Shown: positions 17,576 through 28,477, counted from the stretch's first letter. The stretch: 64,000 nucleotides of DNA from Bradyrhizobium sp. CB2312 (GCF_029714425.1 NZ_CP121668.1:9716376-9780375); one strand, 5' to 3'. Translations and numbers: made by a program. Notes: generated by a model from the letters alone, not told the origin.

Positions 17576-18952
17576 ATGTCGATGCAGAATGTGGCTACGC
17601 CTGTGCTTCAGTACACCGCGCCCAAGCGCAATGAGCTGACGCACATCCCGGGCGATGAAGGCTGGCCGATCATCGGCGTGACCTTCAAGGTGCTCGCCGA
17701 CCCCAAGGGACATATCGAGCGGAACGGCGCCAAGTACGGGCCCGTCTATCGCACCCACATTTTCGGCGAGACCAACGTCGTGCTGCTCGGCCCCGAGGCC
17801 AACGAGCTGGTGCTGTTCGACCAGAGCAAGCTGTTCTCCTCGACGCACGGCTGGAACAAGGTGCTTGGCCTGTTGTTTCCGCGCGGCTTGATGATGCTCG
17901 ATTTCGACGAGCACCGGCTGCATCGCAAGGCGCTGTCGGTCGCGTTCAAGTCCGGGCCGATGAAATCCTATCTGGCCGATCTCGACCGCGGCATCGAAGG
18001 CCGCGTCGCGCAGTGGAAGGCCAGACCCGGCGAGATGCAGCTCTATCCGGCGATGAAGCAGCTCACGCTCGATCTTGCCGCGGCGTCGTTCCTCGGCGCC
18101 GATATCGGGCCGGAGGTCGACGACATCAACCGCGCCTTCGTCGACATGGTCGCGGCCGCCGTGACCCCGATCCGCAAGCCGCTGCCGGGCACGCAGATGG
18201 CGCGGGGGGTGAAGGGGCGCAAGCGCATCGTCGCCTATTTCCGCAAGCAGATTCCGCTGCGACGCGGCAATCACGGCGGCGACGATCTGTTCTCGCAGCT
18301 CTGCCGCGCCACCCATGAGGACGGCGCGCTGCTGTCCGAGCAGGACATCATCGACCACATGAGCTTCCTGATGATGGCGGCGCACGACACGCTGACCTCG
18401 TCGCTGACGTCCTTTGTCGGCGAGCTCGCGGCAAACCCGGATTGGCAGGAGAAGCTGCGCGCCGAGGTTCTCGCACTCGGGCTCGCGCCGGACGTACCGA
18501 GCAGCTTCGACGATCTCGACAAGATGAAGCTGACGGAGATGGCCTTCAAGGAAGCGCTGCGGATCAGGCCGCCGGTGCCCTCGCTGCCGCGCCGGGCGAT
18601 GCGCGATTTCAGCTTCAAGGGATATTGGATTCCCGCCGGCACCGCGGTCGGCGTCAATCCGCTCTATACTCACCACATGAAGGAGATCTGGCCGGAGCCC
18701 GACCGCTTCGATCCGATGCGCTTCACCGAAGAGGCCCAGCGCAACCGCCACCGCTTCGCCTTCGTGCCGTTCGGCGGCGGCGCGCATATGTGTCTCGGCC
18801 TGCACTTCGCCTACATGCAGGCAAAGTGCTTCGCGCGGCACTTCCTGCAGAACATCGAGGTGTCGCTGGAGGAGGGCTACAAGCCGGACTGGCAGATGTG
18901 GCCGATCCCGAAGCCGAAGGATGGGTTGAGGGTGCGGGTGAGAGCGGTGTGA
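17576..18952 (+). CDS. Cytochrome P450
   Basis: A 458-residue soluble P450 monooxygenase. Helix I carries MMAAHDTLTSS, the ExxR motif is KEALRIRP, and the haem loop FVPFGGGAHMCLGLHFA provides the proximal cysteine Cys406. No ferredoxin or ferredoxin reductase gene is adjacent, so electrons must come from elsewhere. The ATG at 17576 (MSMQNVATP) was chosen because the upstream open frame covers a repeat; ATG at 17582 is also possible. Substrate and CYP subfamily cannot be set from the sequence alone. Confidence 0.92.
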   Translation: MSMQNVATPVLQYTAPKRNELTHIPGDEGWPIIGVTFKVLADPKGHIERNGAKYGPVYRTHIFGETNVVLLGPEANELVLFDQSKLFSSTHGWNKVLGLLFPRGLMMLDFDEHRLHRKALSVAFKSGPMKSYLADLDRGIEGRVAQWKARPGEMQLYPAMKQLTLDLAAASFLGADIGPEVDDINRAFVDMVAAAVTPIRKPLPGTQMARGVKGRKRIVAYFRKQIPLRRGNHGGDDLFSQLCRATHEDGALLSEQDIIDHMSFLMMAAHDTLTSSLTSFVGELAANPDWQEKLRAEVLALGLAPDVPSSFDDLDKMKLTEMAFKEALRIRPPVPSLPRRAMRDFSFKGYWIPAGTAVGVNPLYTHHMKEIWPEPDRFDPMRFTEEAQRNRHRFAFVPFGGGAHMCLGLHFAYMQAKCFARHFLQNIEVSLEEGYKPDWQMWPIPKPKDGLRVRVRAV

Positions 18953-18962
18953 ATCAGCTCAC

Positions 18963-19048
18963 CGTCATTGCGAGCGCAGCGAAGCAATCCAGAATCTTTC
19001 CGCGGAGGGATTCTGGATTGCTTCGTCGCTTCGCTCCTCGCAATGACG
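18963..19048. repeat. Palindromic repeat (CGTCATTGCGAGCG family)
   Basis: Third copy of this family (others 8592 and 15874). The left arm CGTCATTGCGAGCGCAGCGA and right arm CTCCTCGCAATGACG pair, with a small insertion TCGTCGCT in the right arm. Confidence 0.85.
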
Positions 19049-19061
19049 GAAATCCGGTCTC

Positions 19062-19160
19062 GTAGGGTGGGCAAAGGCGCGTAGCGCCGTGCCCACGATC
19101 TTTCACATAGGGACATTCGGTGGGCACGGCGCGCGAAGGGCGCGCCTTTGCTCACCCTAC
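19062..19160. repeat. Palindromic repeat (GTAGGGTGGGC family)
   Basis: GTAGGGTGGGCAAAGGCGCG at left, CGCGCCTTTGCTCACCCTAC at right, with GTGCCCAC/GTGGGCAC inner arms. It sits directly after the previous repeat, so two palindromes lie between the convergent P450 and SDR genes. Confidence 0.85.
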
Positions 19161-19179
19161 GGCACCGTCGCCGGAGCCG

Positions 19180-20019
19180 CTACGCCCCGTCATCAAACGC
19201 CTTGCGCAACGCGCTCAAGCCCTGCTGCTGCTGGCTCCAGTTGCGGCCGCCGGTCATGGCGCCGTCGATGACGAGATCGTGGCCGTTGATGAAGCTGGAT
19301 TCGTCACTGGCAAGGAACACCGCGGCGTGGGCGATATCGTCGGGCAGGCCCGCACGCGGGATCGGCTGCGCGGTCTTGTAGACCTCGCGCATCACCGCCG
19401 GCGTCTTCTCGGCGGCGTCGGTCGATAACCCCAGCGCCTTGCCGAAAATGCCGGTCGCGATCGCACCGGGCGAGATCGAGTTGACGCGGACGTTGGACTC
19501 GCCGAGCTCCATCGCCACGCATTTGGTGAGATGGATCACCGCCGCCTTGGCCGCGCCATAGACGAGCGACGAGGAGAAGCCGGCGAGGCGGCCGGCGATG
19601 CTGCCATTGTTGATGATGCTGCCGGAACCCTGCTTCTTCATGTAGGGCGCGGCGTGCTTCATGCCGAGCATGACGCTGCGCACCAGGGTCGCCATCGCCG
19701 CGTCGAAGCGCTCGACCTCGAGGCCCTCAATGCCCCCGGTCTGCGCCGGGCCGCCGGCATTGTTGAAGAGACAGTCGATCCGGCCGAATTTTTCCACCGC
19801 GAGCGCGATCAGCGCCTGCACCTGCGCTTCGACCGTCACATCCGTTTGGCGGAAGATGCAGTTAGCCCCGAGCTGCTGCGCCAGCGCCTCGCCTTCCGGT
19901 ATGCGCCGCCCCGCGATCACAATTTTGGCACCTTCGGCAACGAAGACTTCCGCAGTCCGCAATCCGATGCCGCTCGTCGCGCCCGTGATCACCGCCACCT
20001 TGCCATCCAGCCTGCCCAT
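19180..20019 (-). CDS. SDR-family oxidoreductase
   Basis: A 279-residue classical short-chain dehydrogenase/reductase. The cofactor motif TGATSGIG is at residues 12-19, NNAG at 86-89, and the catalytic set is Ser140, Tyr154, Lys158 (YGAAK). The SPGAIATGIF segment follows strand 6. Residues AGRR after strand 2 suggest NADP(H) is possible. The ATG at 20019 is preceded by CAGGGA. A 20-residue tail after the usual end (SQQQQGLSALRKAFDDGA) is unusual. The substrate is unknown. Confidence 0.88.
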   Translation of the reverse strand: MGRLDGKVAVITGATSGIGLRTAEVFVAEGAKIVIAGRRIPEGEALAQQLGANCIFRQTDVTVEAQVQALIALAVEKFGRIDCLFNNAGGPAQTGGIEGLEVERFDAAMATLVRSVMLGMKHAAPYMKKQGSGSIINNGSIAGRLAGFSSSLVYGAAKAAVIHLTKCVAMELGESNVRVNSISPGAIATGIFGKALGLSTDAAEKTPAVMREVYKTAQPIPRAGLPDDIAHAAVFLASDESSFINGHDLVIDGAMTGGRNWSQQQQGLSALRKAFDDGA

Positions 20020-20158
20020 GGAATGTCCCTGTTTTCGAACGTTTTGATGCCAAATGGCGGACACCGAGCATGACGGCTCCGCGATGGTCACTATTCCTGC
20101 CGACTTTCGACAAGGCAAGCTTTGCTTGCGCTGACGACATGCGTAACATTCATGGCGA

Positions 20159-21148
20159 ATGCACATCGCGACCGGGCCGCGCATGGAGAAGCTGATCGAC
20201 GAATTCCGCAAGGGCTGGCAGGGCGCGGCACCGCCATCGCTCGGCCTGAGCCTCGCCTTTGCGGTCGCCTGCGTGCTGGTCGCGACGTTGGCGCGCTGGG
20301 GGCTCGCGCAAGTGCGGCCCGACGTCTATTTCACCCCCTACTTTCCTGCCGTATTCTTTGCCACCGCCTTCGGCGGCTTCCGGATCGGCATCTTGACGGC
20401 GATCGTCGGCGGGGTGCTCGGCGTCGTCGTGAATTTCGGTGATGCCTTTGCCGATCGCGCGCGATTTGCCCTGCTGGCGCTCTATTGGGCGGTCTGCGCG
20501 CTCACTATCTGGGGCGTCGAGCACTATCGCTCGCTTCTGGTCGAACAGCGCCGGATTTCCAGGCGCCTGATCGAGGAAGAGGACTATCGCAAGCTGCTGG
20601 TCGAGGAGCTCCAGCACCGGCTGAAGAACAAGCTGTCGACGGTGCACGCCGTGATGCACCAGGTGCTGCACGACCAGCCGCAGATCTGGGCCCGGATCGA
20701 CCCGCGGCTGCGGTCGCTGGCCACGACCGACGATCTGATCTCGCGGGTCGACAAGGGTGGCTGCGACATCCGCGATCTGCTGATCGCGGAACTCGGGCCT
20801 TACGGCCATGTCCGCTTTACGCTCAACGGCGACCGGCTGTTCCTGCCGCCGAAGCTCGCGGTCACGCTGTCATTGATGTTTCACGAGCTCGCCACCAATG
20901 CGGGCAAATATGGCGCGTTCTCCTCGCCGCGCGGCTTGTTGCAGGTGTCGTGGACCGTCAACGGCGATCGCCTCACCATCACCTGGGATGAAACCGAAGG
21001 TCCGAGCGTCGGCGAGATATCGGCGCCGGGCTTCGGCACCAAATTGCTGAAGTCCGCCCTGTTCGCCTTCGAGGGCAAGACCGAGATCTCGTATCTTCAG
21101 ACCGGCCTGCATTGCATCATGCAATGTCGCATCCCGAAGAACGGCTAG
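20159..21148 (+). CDS. HWE/HisKA_2-type sensor histidine kinase
   Basis: A 329-residue membrane kinase. Residues about 25-125 hold several hydrophobic segments resembling a DUF4118-like sensor; a coiled linker leads to the kinase core. The H-box is EELQHRLKNKLSTVHAV near residue 150, the N-box FHELATNAGKYGAFS near 243, and ITWDETEGP carries the W-x-E feature that names the HWE group. No response regulator gene is adjacent. The start at 20159 gives MHIATGPRMEK; an in-frame ATG at 20183 (MEKLIDEF) is an equally plausible start. The signal is unknown; light or general-stress sensing occurs in this kinase group. Confidence 0.85.
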   Translation: MHIATGPRMEKLIDEFRKGWQGAAPPSLGLSLAFAVACVLVATLARWGLAQVRPDVYFTPYFPAVFFATAFGGFRIGILTAIVGGVLGVVVNFGDAFADRARFALLALYWAVCALTIWGVEHYRSLLVEQRRISRRLIEEEDYRKLLVEELQHRLKNKLSTVHAVMHQVLHDQPQIWARIDPRLRSLATTDDLISRVDKGGCDIRDLLIAELGPYGHVRFTLNGDRLFLPPKLAVTLSLMFHELATNAGKYGAFSSPRGLLQVSWTVNGDRLTITWDETEGPSVGEISAPGFGTKLLKSALFAFEGKTEISYLQTGLHCIMQCRIPKNG

Positions 21149-21358
21149 AACAGACGCAAGCGAAAGCAAACCGCGCACGCCGCTCGCGCTTTTGCAAGTG
21201 GCATTGACCCTCTGTTAATGACGATCGCCAGCGCGCGTCGCATCGTCGCAAGTTTCCTCGAAAACACCCCCGTATTTCTGCGGACCCCTTAACCAAACTT
21301 AAGAGGGAACCACGCAAGATCGCGCCCATTGCAAAGGCGCGCTGAAACAACAAGATTC

Positions 21359-23104
21359 ATGACTTCTATGAACGACAACCGATATTCCGGCGCGAGTGAA
21401 GCCGAACTCGGATTTCTCAAGGAAATCGTTAGAATGCTGCCTGCCGGCCTGACCGTGCAGGACGCCGAAGGCAAGCTTCTGCTGGTTAACGATGCCGCGG
21501 CCGCCCAGCTCGGCATGGACGGCAGCCGTCCCTCGCCCGATCTTTCGCCGCGCCGCGAAGCCTGCCGCCAGGCGCTGAGCGCCGGCCAATCCGTGGTCAC
21601 CGAGGAAGCGCTGCACGAGGGCGCCGCGCGCCAGGTGCTGCTCACGACCCATCGTCCCGTGCGCCTCGCCGGACGCGAGCTCCTGATCTCGGCCTCCTCC
21701 GACATCACCGAGCAGAAGAATTTCGAGGACCAGCTGTTTCGCTCGGCCTATTTCGACGAGCTGACCGGCCTGCCCTCGCGGCGCGTGATCGAGCATCGCG
21801 CCAACAGCCTCCTGGCGCGCGAGCGCGGCGGCGATCGCTTTGCGCTCGCCTTTCTCGACGTCGACAATTTCAAGCACATCAACGACTACTACGGCCACGC
21901 CGTGGGCGATGCGCTGCTGGTCGAGCTGTCGAAGCGGCTCGGACGCGATTTGCGCGATTCCGACATGCTGTCGCGCATCTCCGGCGACGAATTCCTGCTG
22001 CTGCTCGCCCCGATCCAGAGCCAGGAGGAAGTCGCCGAATTCATGCAATCGACGCTGGAGCGGCTGACCGCGCCGTTCTTCATCGACAATTCGGAAGTCT
22101 TCGCCTCGACCTCGGTCGGCATCAGCCTCTATCCCGATCACGGACGCAACTTCGAGACGCTGCGCCAGAACGCCGACATCGCGATGTACCGCATCAAGAA
22201 CGACGGCAAGGGATCGGCGGCCTTCTTCGATTCCAGCATGGAGCGCGAGGCGCTGGCGCGGATGAAGATCGAGCAGTCGCTGCGGCTCGCCATCCTCGAA
22301 AAGCGGTTCTGCTGCGCCTTCCAGTCCAAGGTCGACATCCGCACCCAGGCGGTGAAGGGGATCGAGGCGCTGGTGCGCCTGCGCGACGACGAGGGCGTGA
22401 TCCAGGCGCCGGGCTCGTTCATCAACCTCGCCAGCGAGCTCGGACTGATCGACGAGCTGACCCATCTGGTGCTGGCCGAGATCGTCAAGTCGATCGACCT
22501 GATCAACGACACCTTTGGCCCGGAAGCGACCATCAGCATCAACGTCGCGGCCAAGCAGGCCGGCAATCCCGAATTCATGCGCAGCTTCGCGCAGGCGCTC
22601 GACGACACCGGCTTTCCCAAGCGCTTCATGATCGAGGTGACGGAAGACGCCTTCGTCGCCAAGAATCATTTCCAGGCCGAGATCCTGCCGATGTTCCGCA
22701 AGCTCGGCGTCGGCGTCTCGATCGACGATTTCGGCACCGGCTATTCCTCGCTCTCGGCGCTGGCCGACATCACCGCCGACGAGATCAAGATCGACCGCTC
22801 CTTCATCACCGACATCCATAAGCGGCCGCGCAGCCAGGGCATCCTGCGCGCGATCGAATCCCTGAGCGAGGCGCTCGGCATGACCGTGATCGCCGAAGGC
22901 CTCGAATCCTACGAGGAGCTCGCCTATCTCCAGGCCGCGACCAAGATCCGCTACGCCCAGGGCTATTACTTCTCGCGGCCCATCTTCCTGGAGGAGCTGA
23001 AGCTCGCAACGCCCGCCTCGAGCGAGTCCCGCGCCAGCGTGTCGGCCCGGCCGATGCAGCAGAACCGCCAAGGCTATTCGCGGGCGAGCAGGTATCGGCG
23101 GTAA
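21359..23104 (+). CDS. GGDEF-EAL bifunctional cyclic-di-GMP protein
   Basis: A 581-residue cytoplasmic protein: a PAS-like N-terminal part (about residues 15-115), GGDEF domain (about 125-290) and EAL domain (about 300-555). The GGDEF active-site motif reads SGDEF, and an RxxD inhibitory-site motif (RDSD) lies five residues ahead. The EAL domain retains EALVRL, INVAAKQ, EVTEDAF, DDFGTGYSS, IKIDRSF and AEGLES, so phosphodiesterase activity looks intact, whereas cyclase activity is uncertain. The ATG at 21359 is used; a second Met follows at 21368 and a TTG lies upstream at 21329. It follows the HWE kinase by about 200 bp. Confidence 0.88.
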   Translation: MTSMNDNRYSGASEAELGFLKEIVRMLPAGLTVQDAEGKLLLVNDAAAAQLGMDGSRPSPDLSPRREACRQALSAGQSVVTEEALHEGAARQVLLTTHRPVRLAGRELLISASSDITEQKNFEDQLFRSAYFDELTGLPSRRVIEHRANSLLARERGGDRFALAFLDVDNFKHINDYYGHAVGDALLVELSKRLGRDLRDSDMLSRISGDEFLLLLAPIQSQEEVAEFMQSTLERLTAPFFIDNSEVFASTSVGISLYPDHGRNFETLRQNADIAMYRIKNDGKGSAAFFDSSMEREALARMKIEQSLRLAILEKRFCCAFQSKVDIRTQAVKGIEALVRLRDDEGVIQAPGSFINLASELGLIDELTHLVLAEIVKSIDLINDTFGPEATISINVAAKQAGNPEFMRSFAQALDDTGFPKRFMIEVTEDAFVAKNHFQAEILPMFRKLGVGVSIDDFGTGYSSLSALADITADEIKIDRSFITDIHKRPRSQGILRAIESLSEALGMTVIAEGLESYEELAYLQAATKIRYAQGYYFSRPIFLEELKLATPASSESRASVSARPMQQNRQGYSRASRYRR

Positions 23105-23130
23105 GCCGACAGCGAGGCAGCACATACCGC

Positions 23131-23274
23131 TGTCGTCCCGGGGCGCACGAAGTGCGAACCCGGGACCCATAACCACAGGGAGGAGTTGCTCGCGAGCTTC
23201 CCACTCCGAGTCTTCGCCAAACATCTCCCTGGGGGTATGGGTCCCGGATCTGCGCTGCGCTTGTCCGGGACGAC
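23131..23274. repeat. Long imperfect palindrome (CCGGGGCGC family)
   Basis: Starts TGTCGTCCCGGGGCGCACGA and ends TTGTCCGGGACGACGA, with ACCCATAACC and GGTATGGGT arms and CCACAGGGAG/CTCCCTGGGG inside. A diverged copy of the family at 6591. It lies in the gap ahead of the sigma-54 activator gene. Confidence 0.8.
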
Positions 23275-23368
23275 GACCGAAAATGGGGGACGCCCTCTGC
23301 CACCATTTCCCCCTTTGAAATTGCTGCCCTTTTGCTAATACACAGGCGGACCTCCCCTGGGGTATGTC

Positions 23369-24808
<1,440 letters not shown>

Positions 24809-24812
24809 GTTT

Positions 24813-24849
24813 CGAGACTCGGAGTGTCCGGAGTCTCGGATTCCGGACA
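24813..24849. promoter_or_regulatory. Two interlocked inverted repeats, probable activator enhancer
   Basis: CGAGACTC (24813-24820) and GAGTCTCG (24831-24838) are perfect 8-bp inverse arms 10 bp apart. TGTCCGGA (24825-24832) and TCCGGACA (24842-24849) are another perfect 8-bp pair, 9 bp apart and interlocked with the first. The block lies 80-115 bp upstream of a -24/-12 promoter and just after the activator gene, the expected place for an upstream activating sequence. A role as terminator hairpin is less likely, as no T-run follows. Confidence 0.65.
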
Positions 24850-24927
24850 GGGCGATTTGCATCTCCATTCCGGCATGTACGCTGAAACTGCTGGATTTTC
24901 CGGCATTTTGCCCAGGCCTGCGGCATC

Positions 24928-24943
24928 TGGCGCGGCGCTTGCT
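24928..24943 (+). promoter_or_regulatory. Sigma-54 (-24/-12) promoter
   Basis: TGGCGCG-N4-TTGCT matches the consensus TGGCRYR-N4-TTGCW at every position, with GG and GC 10 bp apart. Transcription would start near 24954, about 50 bases ahead of the permease start. A sigma-54 activator gene ends 120 bp upstream. Confidence 0.8.
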
Positions 24944-25005
24944 CTTTGCTTTGCACAATGACGCATGCCGCACATGCGCATTCGCAAAACCAGGGAGGAC
25001 GCCAG

Positions 25006-26316
25006 ATGAGTGGAGCGATCACCGTCAATGAACTCGGGTCAAAGCAGCCCTCGCATGTCACGGTCGCCACTGCGAGCCTGATCGGCACGGCCATCGAGTG
25101 GTACGACTTCTTCCTCTATGGCACCGCCGCGGCGCTGATCTTCAACAAGCTGTTCTTTCCGACCTTCGACCCTATGATGGGAACGCTGCTGGCGTTCGCG
25201 ACCTACGCGCTCGGCTTCATCGCGCGCCCGCTCGGCGGCGTCGTGTTCGGGCATTACGGCGACAAGATCGGCCGCAAGACCATGCTCTACCTGACGCTGC
25301 TGATCATGGGCGCGGCGACCGCGGCGATCGGCTTCCTGCCGACCTATGAGACCGCCGGCATCTGGGCCGCGATCCTGCTGGTGACGTGCCGGCTGATCCA
25401 GGGCTTTGGTCTTGGCGGCGAATGGGGCGGCGCGGTGCTGATGGCGGTCGAGCATGCGCCCGCGGACAAGAAAGGTTTCTATGGCAGCTGGCCGCAGCTC
25501 GGGGCGCCGCTCGGCCTCGTGCTCGGCACGCTGGTGTTCTCGGTAGTCTCGGCGATGCTGACCGACGCGCAGCTCTATGCCTGGGGCTGGCGCATCCCGT
25601 TCCTGTTCTCGATCGCGCTGGTGCTGGTCGGGCTGTGGATCCGCTTCACCATCGCGGAATCGCCGGAGTTCCAGAAGGTCAAGGACACCAAGCAGGAGGT
25701 GAAGATGCCGATCCTGGAAGCGATCCGGATGTACCCGAAGAACATCCTGCTCGCGATGGGCGCGCGCTTTGCCGAAAACGGCTTCTTCTACATCTACGCC
25801 ACCTTCGTGCTCGCTTATGCGACGCAATCGCTCGGCATGAACAAGCAGGACATGCTCAATGGCGTGCTGATCGGCGCCGCGATCGAGACCTTCACTATCC
25901 CCGCCTTCGGCGCGCTCTCCGACCGGCTCGGGCGGCGGCCGATCTACATCTTCGGCGCGGTGTTCTCGGCGCTGATGTCGTTCCCGCTGTTCATGCTGCT
26001 GGCGACCAAGAACCCGCATTATGCCTGGATCGCGATCGTGCTAGGCCTCGCCGTCGGCCATGCCGCGATGTATGGCCCGCAGGCGAGCTTCCTGTCCGAG
26101 CTGTTCGGCACCAAGGTGCGCTATAGCGGCGTCTCGCTCGGCTACAACCTCGCCTCGATCTTCGCCGGCGCGCTGTCGCCGCTGATCGCGACGGGATTGA
26201 TGACGGCCTACGCGCCGGCGACCTGGCCGATCTCGCTCTACATGATCGCACTCGCAATCATCACCGTCGTGTCGGTCTATTTCGCCACCGAAACACGCAA
26301 GATAGTGCGGTCCTGA
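25006..26316 (+). CDS. MFS transporter, metabolite:H+ symporter (MHS) type
   Basis: A 436-residue membrane protein with 12 predicted helices. Signature blocks of the MHS group (ShiA/ProP/KgtP-like) are visible: GTAIEWYDFFLYGTAAAL in helix 1, GHYGDKIGRKTML in loop 2-3, and QGFGLGGEWGGAVL in helix 4. The family imports organic acids or osmolytes with protons. The ATG at 25006 follows AGGGAGG at good spacing and sits about 50 bases from the sigma-54 start site. Being first after the activator, it is probably the induced uptake permease for the substrate handled by the following CoA-transferase (inference). Confidence 0.9.
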   Translation: MSGAITVNELGSKQPSHVTVATASLIGTAIEWYDFFLYGTAAALIFNKLFFPTFDPMMGTLLAFATYALGFIARPLGGVVFGHYGDKIGRKTMLYLTLLIMGAATAAIGFLPTYETAGIWAAILLVTCRLIQGFGLGGEWGGAVLMAVEHAPADKKGFYGSWPQLGAPLGLVLGTLVFSVVSAMLTDAQLYAWGWRIPFLFSIALVLVGLWIRFTIAESPEFQKVKDTKQEVKMPILEAIRMYPKNILLAMGARFAENGFFYIYATFVLAYATQSLGMNKQDMLNGVLIGAAIETFTIPAFGALSDRLGRRPIYIFGAVFSALMSFPLFMLLATKNPHYAWIAIVLGLAVGHAAMYGPQASFLSELFGTKVRYSGVSLGYNLASIFAGALSPLIATGLMTAYAPATWPISLYMIALAIITVVSVYFATETRKIVRS

Positions 26317-26338
26317 AGGTCCCTGACGATGTCTTCGA

Positions 26339-26376
26339 TCGCGAGGAGCAGCCTGTTCCAGGCCTGCTCCTCGCGA
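26339..26376. repeat. 13-bp perfect intercistronic hairpin
   Basis: TCGCGAGGAGCAG (26339-26351) pairs fully with CTGCTCCTCGCGA (26364-26376), and the 12-base loop itself has CCTG/CAGG. No T-run follows, so it is not a classical terminator. It sits between the permease and CoA-transferase genes and covers the area just ahead of an alternative ATG at 26381; it may be an RNA stability or attenuation element. Confidence 0.7.
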
Positions 26377-26431
26377 TAGGATGAGCGCACAAGAACAACG
26401 GCATGCGGTCGAACAGATCGGGAGGAACGCC

Positions 26432-28477
26432 GTGAGCCAGCACCCAGCTCTGCCCTATTTGCGCAATTCCGAGAAAGGCAAGGTCGTCACGGCGACCGAG
26501 GCGGTCATGCTGATCCGCGACGGCGACACCGTGGCGACCGGCGGCTTCGTCGGCATCGGCTTTGCCGAGGAGATCGCGATCGCGCTGGAGGAGCTCTATC
26601 TCTCCAACGAGGGCGATGCGCCCTATACCCAAGGCAAGCCGCGCAATCTGACGCTGGTCTACGCGGCGGGCCAGGGCGACGGCAAGCATCGCGGCCTCAA
26701 CCATTTCGCGCATGAGGGCCTGGTTCGCCGCGTGATCGGCGGCCATTGGGGCCTAGCGCCGAAACTGCAGCAGCTCGCGATCGCAAATCAGATCGAGGCC
26801 TACAACCTGCCGCAGGGCGTGATCACGCATCTGTTCCGCGACATCGCGGCCAACCGGCCCGCCCACATCACCCGCGTCGGCATGGGCACCTTCGTCGATC
26901 CCCGGCACGGCGGCGGCAAGCTCAATGCACGCACCACCGAAGAGCTGGTCGAGCTGATCCGGATCGGCGGCGAGGACTGCCTGCTCTACAAGACGTTTCC
27001 AATTCATGTCGGCATCATCCGCGCCACGACCGGCGATGCCGACGGCAATCTCACCATGGAGAAGGAGGCGCTCACGCTGGAAGCGCTCGCCATCGCCATG
27101 GCGGCGCATAATTCTGGCGGCATCGTCATCGCCCAGGTCGAACGCGTGGCGGAAGACGGCAGCCTCAATCCGCGGCAGGTCAAGATTCCCGGCATTTTGG
27201 TCGACTGCGTTGTCGTCGCAAAACCGGAGAACCATTGGCAGACCTTCGGCACGCCCTACAATCCGGCCTATTCGAGCGAGATCCGCGTCCGCGCCGCCTC
27301 GCTGCCCGTGATGCCGGTGAGCGAGCGCAAGATCATCGCGCGGCGCGCCGCCCTCGAGCTCAAGGCCAACAGCGTCGTCAATCTCGGCATCGGCATGCCG
27401 GAGGGGATCGCCTCGGTCGCCAATGAAGAGCGGATCATCGACCTGATCACGCTGACGGCGGAACCCGGCGTGATCGGCGGCATCCCGGCGAGCGGCATCG
27501 ATTTCGGCGCGGCGATCAACACCCAGGCGGTGATCGACCAGCCCTATCAGTTCGATTTCTACGACGGCGGCGGTCTCGATGCAGCCTTTCTCGGCCTTGC
27601 CCAGGTCGATCGCGCCGGCAACCTCAATGTCAGCAAGTTCGGCCCGAAGCTCGCGGGCGCCGGCGGCTTCATCAACATCAGCCAGAACGCCAAGGAGGTC
27701 GTCTTCGTCGGCACCTTCGGTGCGGGCCGGCAGCGCATCGGGGTGAACGACGGCAGGCTGTCGATCCTCGAGGAAGCGAAGTCGCGCAAATTCGTCGACC
27801 ATGTCGAGCACGTGACCTTCAGCGGCGCCGTCTCGGTGGCACGCAAGCAGCGCGTGCTCTATGTCACCGAGCGCTGCGTCTTCGTGCTGCGCCCCGACGG
27901 GCTCGAGCTCACGGAGGTCGCGCCGGGCATTGACATCGAGCGCGACATCTTGCGCCTGATGGATTTCAAGCCGCTGATCCCGCGCGATCCCATGCTGATG
28001 GACGAGCGCATCTTCCGCGATGGCTTCATGGAGCTGCGCGAGCGCCTGCTCACCATCCCGCTCGACCAGCGCTTCTCGCTGGACGAGCAGCAGAACCTGT
28101 TCTTCATCAATCTGGAACGTTATCCGTTGCGCAGCCGGGCCGAGATCGACACCATCGCTGATATCGTCGAGGCGAGGCTCACCCCGCTCGGCCGCCGGGT
28201 CTACGCCATCGTCAATTATGACAACTTTTCCATCCTGCCGGAGCTGATGGACGATTATTCGGCCATGGTCCGCAGCCTGGTCGATCGCTTTTATTCGGGC
28301 GTGTCGCGCTATACCACGTCGGGGTTCCTGCGCATCAAGCTCGGCGAAGCGCTGGAGCGGCGCGGCGTTGCGCCGCATATTTTCGAGAGCGCGGACGAGG
28401 CGCAGTCGGATTGGCGTCAAGTCGAGGGAGCTGCCGCCGCCGGCGCATCCCACGCCCCGCGGCAGGCTCAAAAATGA
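26432..28477 (+). CDS. Fused acyl-CoA:carboxylate CoA-transferase
   Basis: A 681-residue CoA-transferase in which alpha-like (about 20-290) and beta-like (about 300-550) halves are fused, as in YdiF/propionate CoA-transferase. [14 protein letters not shown] marks the N-terminal half; [17 protein letters not shown] and the [11 protein letters not shown] segment, whose Glu is the likely catalytic residue, mark the second half. About 120 further residues at the C-terminus (from FMELRERLL) form an extra domain not found in basic SCOT enzymes. It should move CoA from acetyl- or succinyl-CoA to an imported acid. GTG at 26432 follows GGGAGGA; ATG at 26381 adds 17 residues but has a weak site next to a hairpin. 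Confidence 0.85.
   Translation: MSQHPALPYLRNSEKGKVVTATEAVMLIRDGDTVATGGFVGIGFAEEIAIALEELYLSNEGDAPYTQGKPRNLTLVYAAGQGDGKHRGLNHFAHEGLVRRVIGGHWGLAPKLQQLAIANQIEAYNLPQGVITHLFRDIAANRPAHITRVGMGTFVDPRHGGGKLNARTTEELVELIRIGGEDCLLYKTFPIHVGIIRATTGDADGNLTMEKEALTLEALAIAMAAHNSGGIVIAQVERVAEDGSLNPRQVKIPGILVDCVVVAKPENHWQTFGTPYNPAYSSEIRVRAASLPVMPVSERKIIARRAALELKANSVVNLGIGMPEGIASVANEERIIDLITLTAEPGVIGGIPASGIDFGAAINTQAVIDQPYQFDFYDGGGLDAAFLGLAQVDRAGNLNVSKFGPKLAGAGGFINISQNAKEVVFVGTFGAGRQRIGVNDGRLSILEEAKSRKFVDHVEHVTFSGAVSVARKQRVLYVTERCVFVLRPDGLELTEVAPGIDIERDILRLMDFKPLIPRDPMLMDERIFRDGFMELRERLLTIPLDQRFSLDEQQNLFFINLERYPLRSRAEIDTIADIVEARLTPLGRRVYAIVNYDNFSILPELMDDYSAMVRSLVDRFYSGVSRYTTSGFLRIKLGEALERRGVAPHIFESADEAQSDWRQVEGAAAAGASHAPRQAQK

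Noticed and set aside
8592..19048. CGTCATTGCGAGCG palindromes as CRISPR repeats
   Set aside because: Copies lie kilobases apart, are about 80 bp long and self-complementary, with no spacer array or cas genes.
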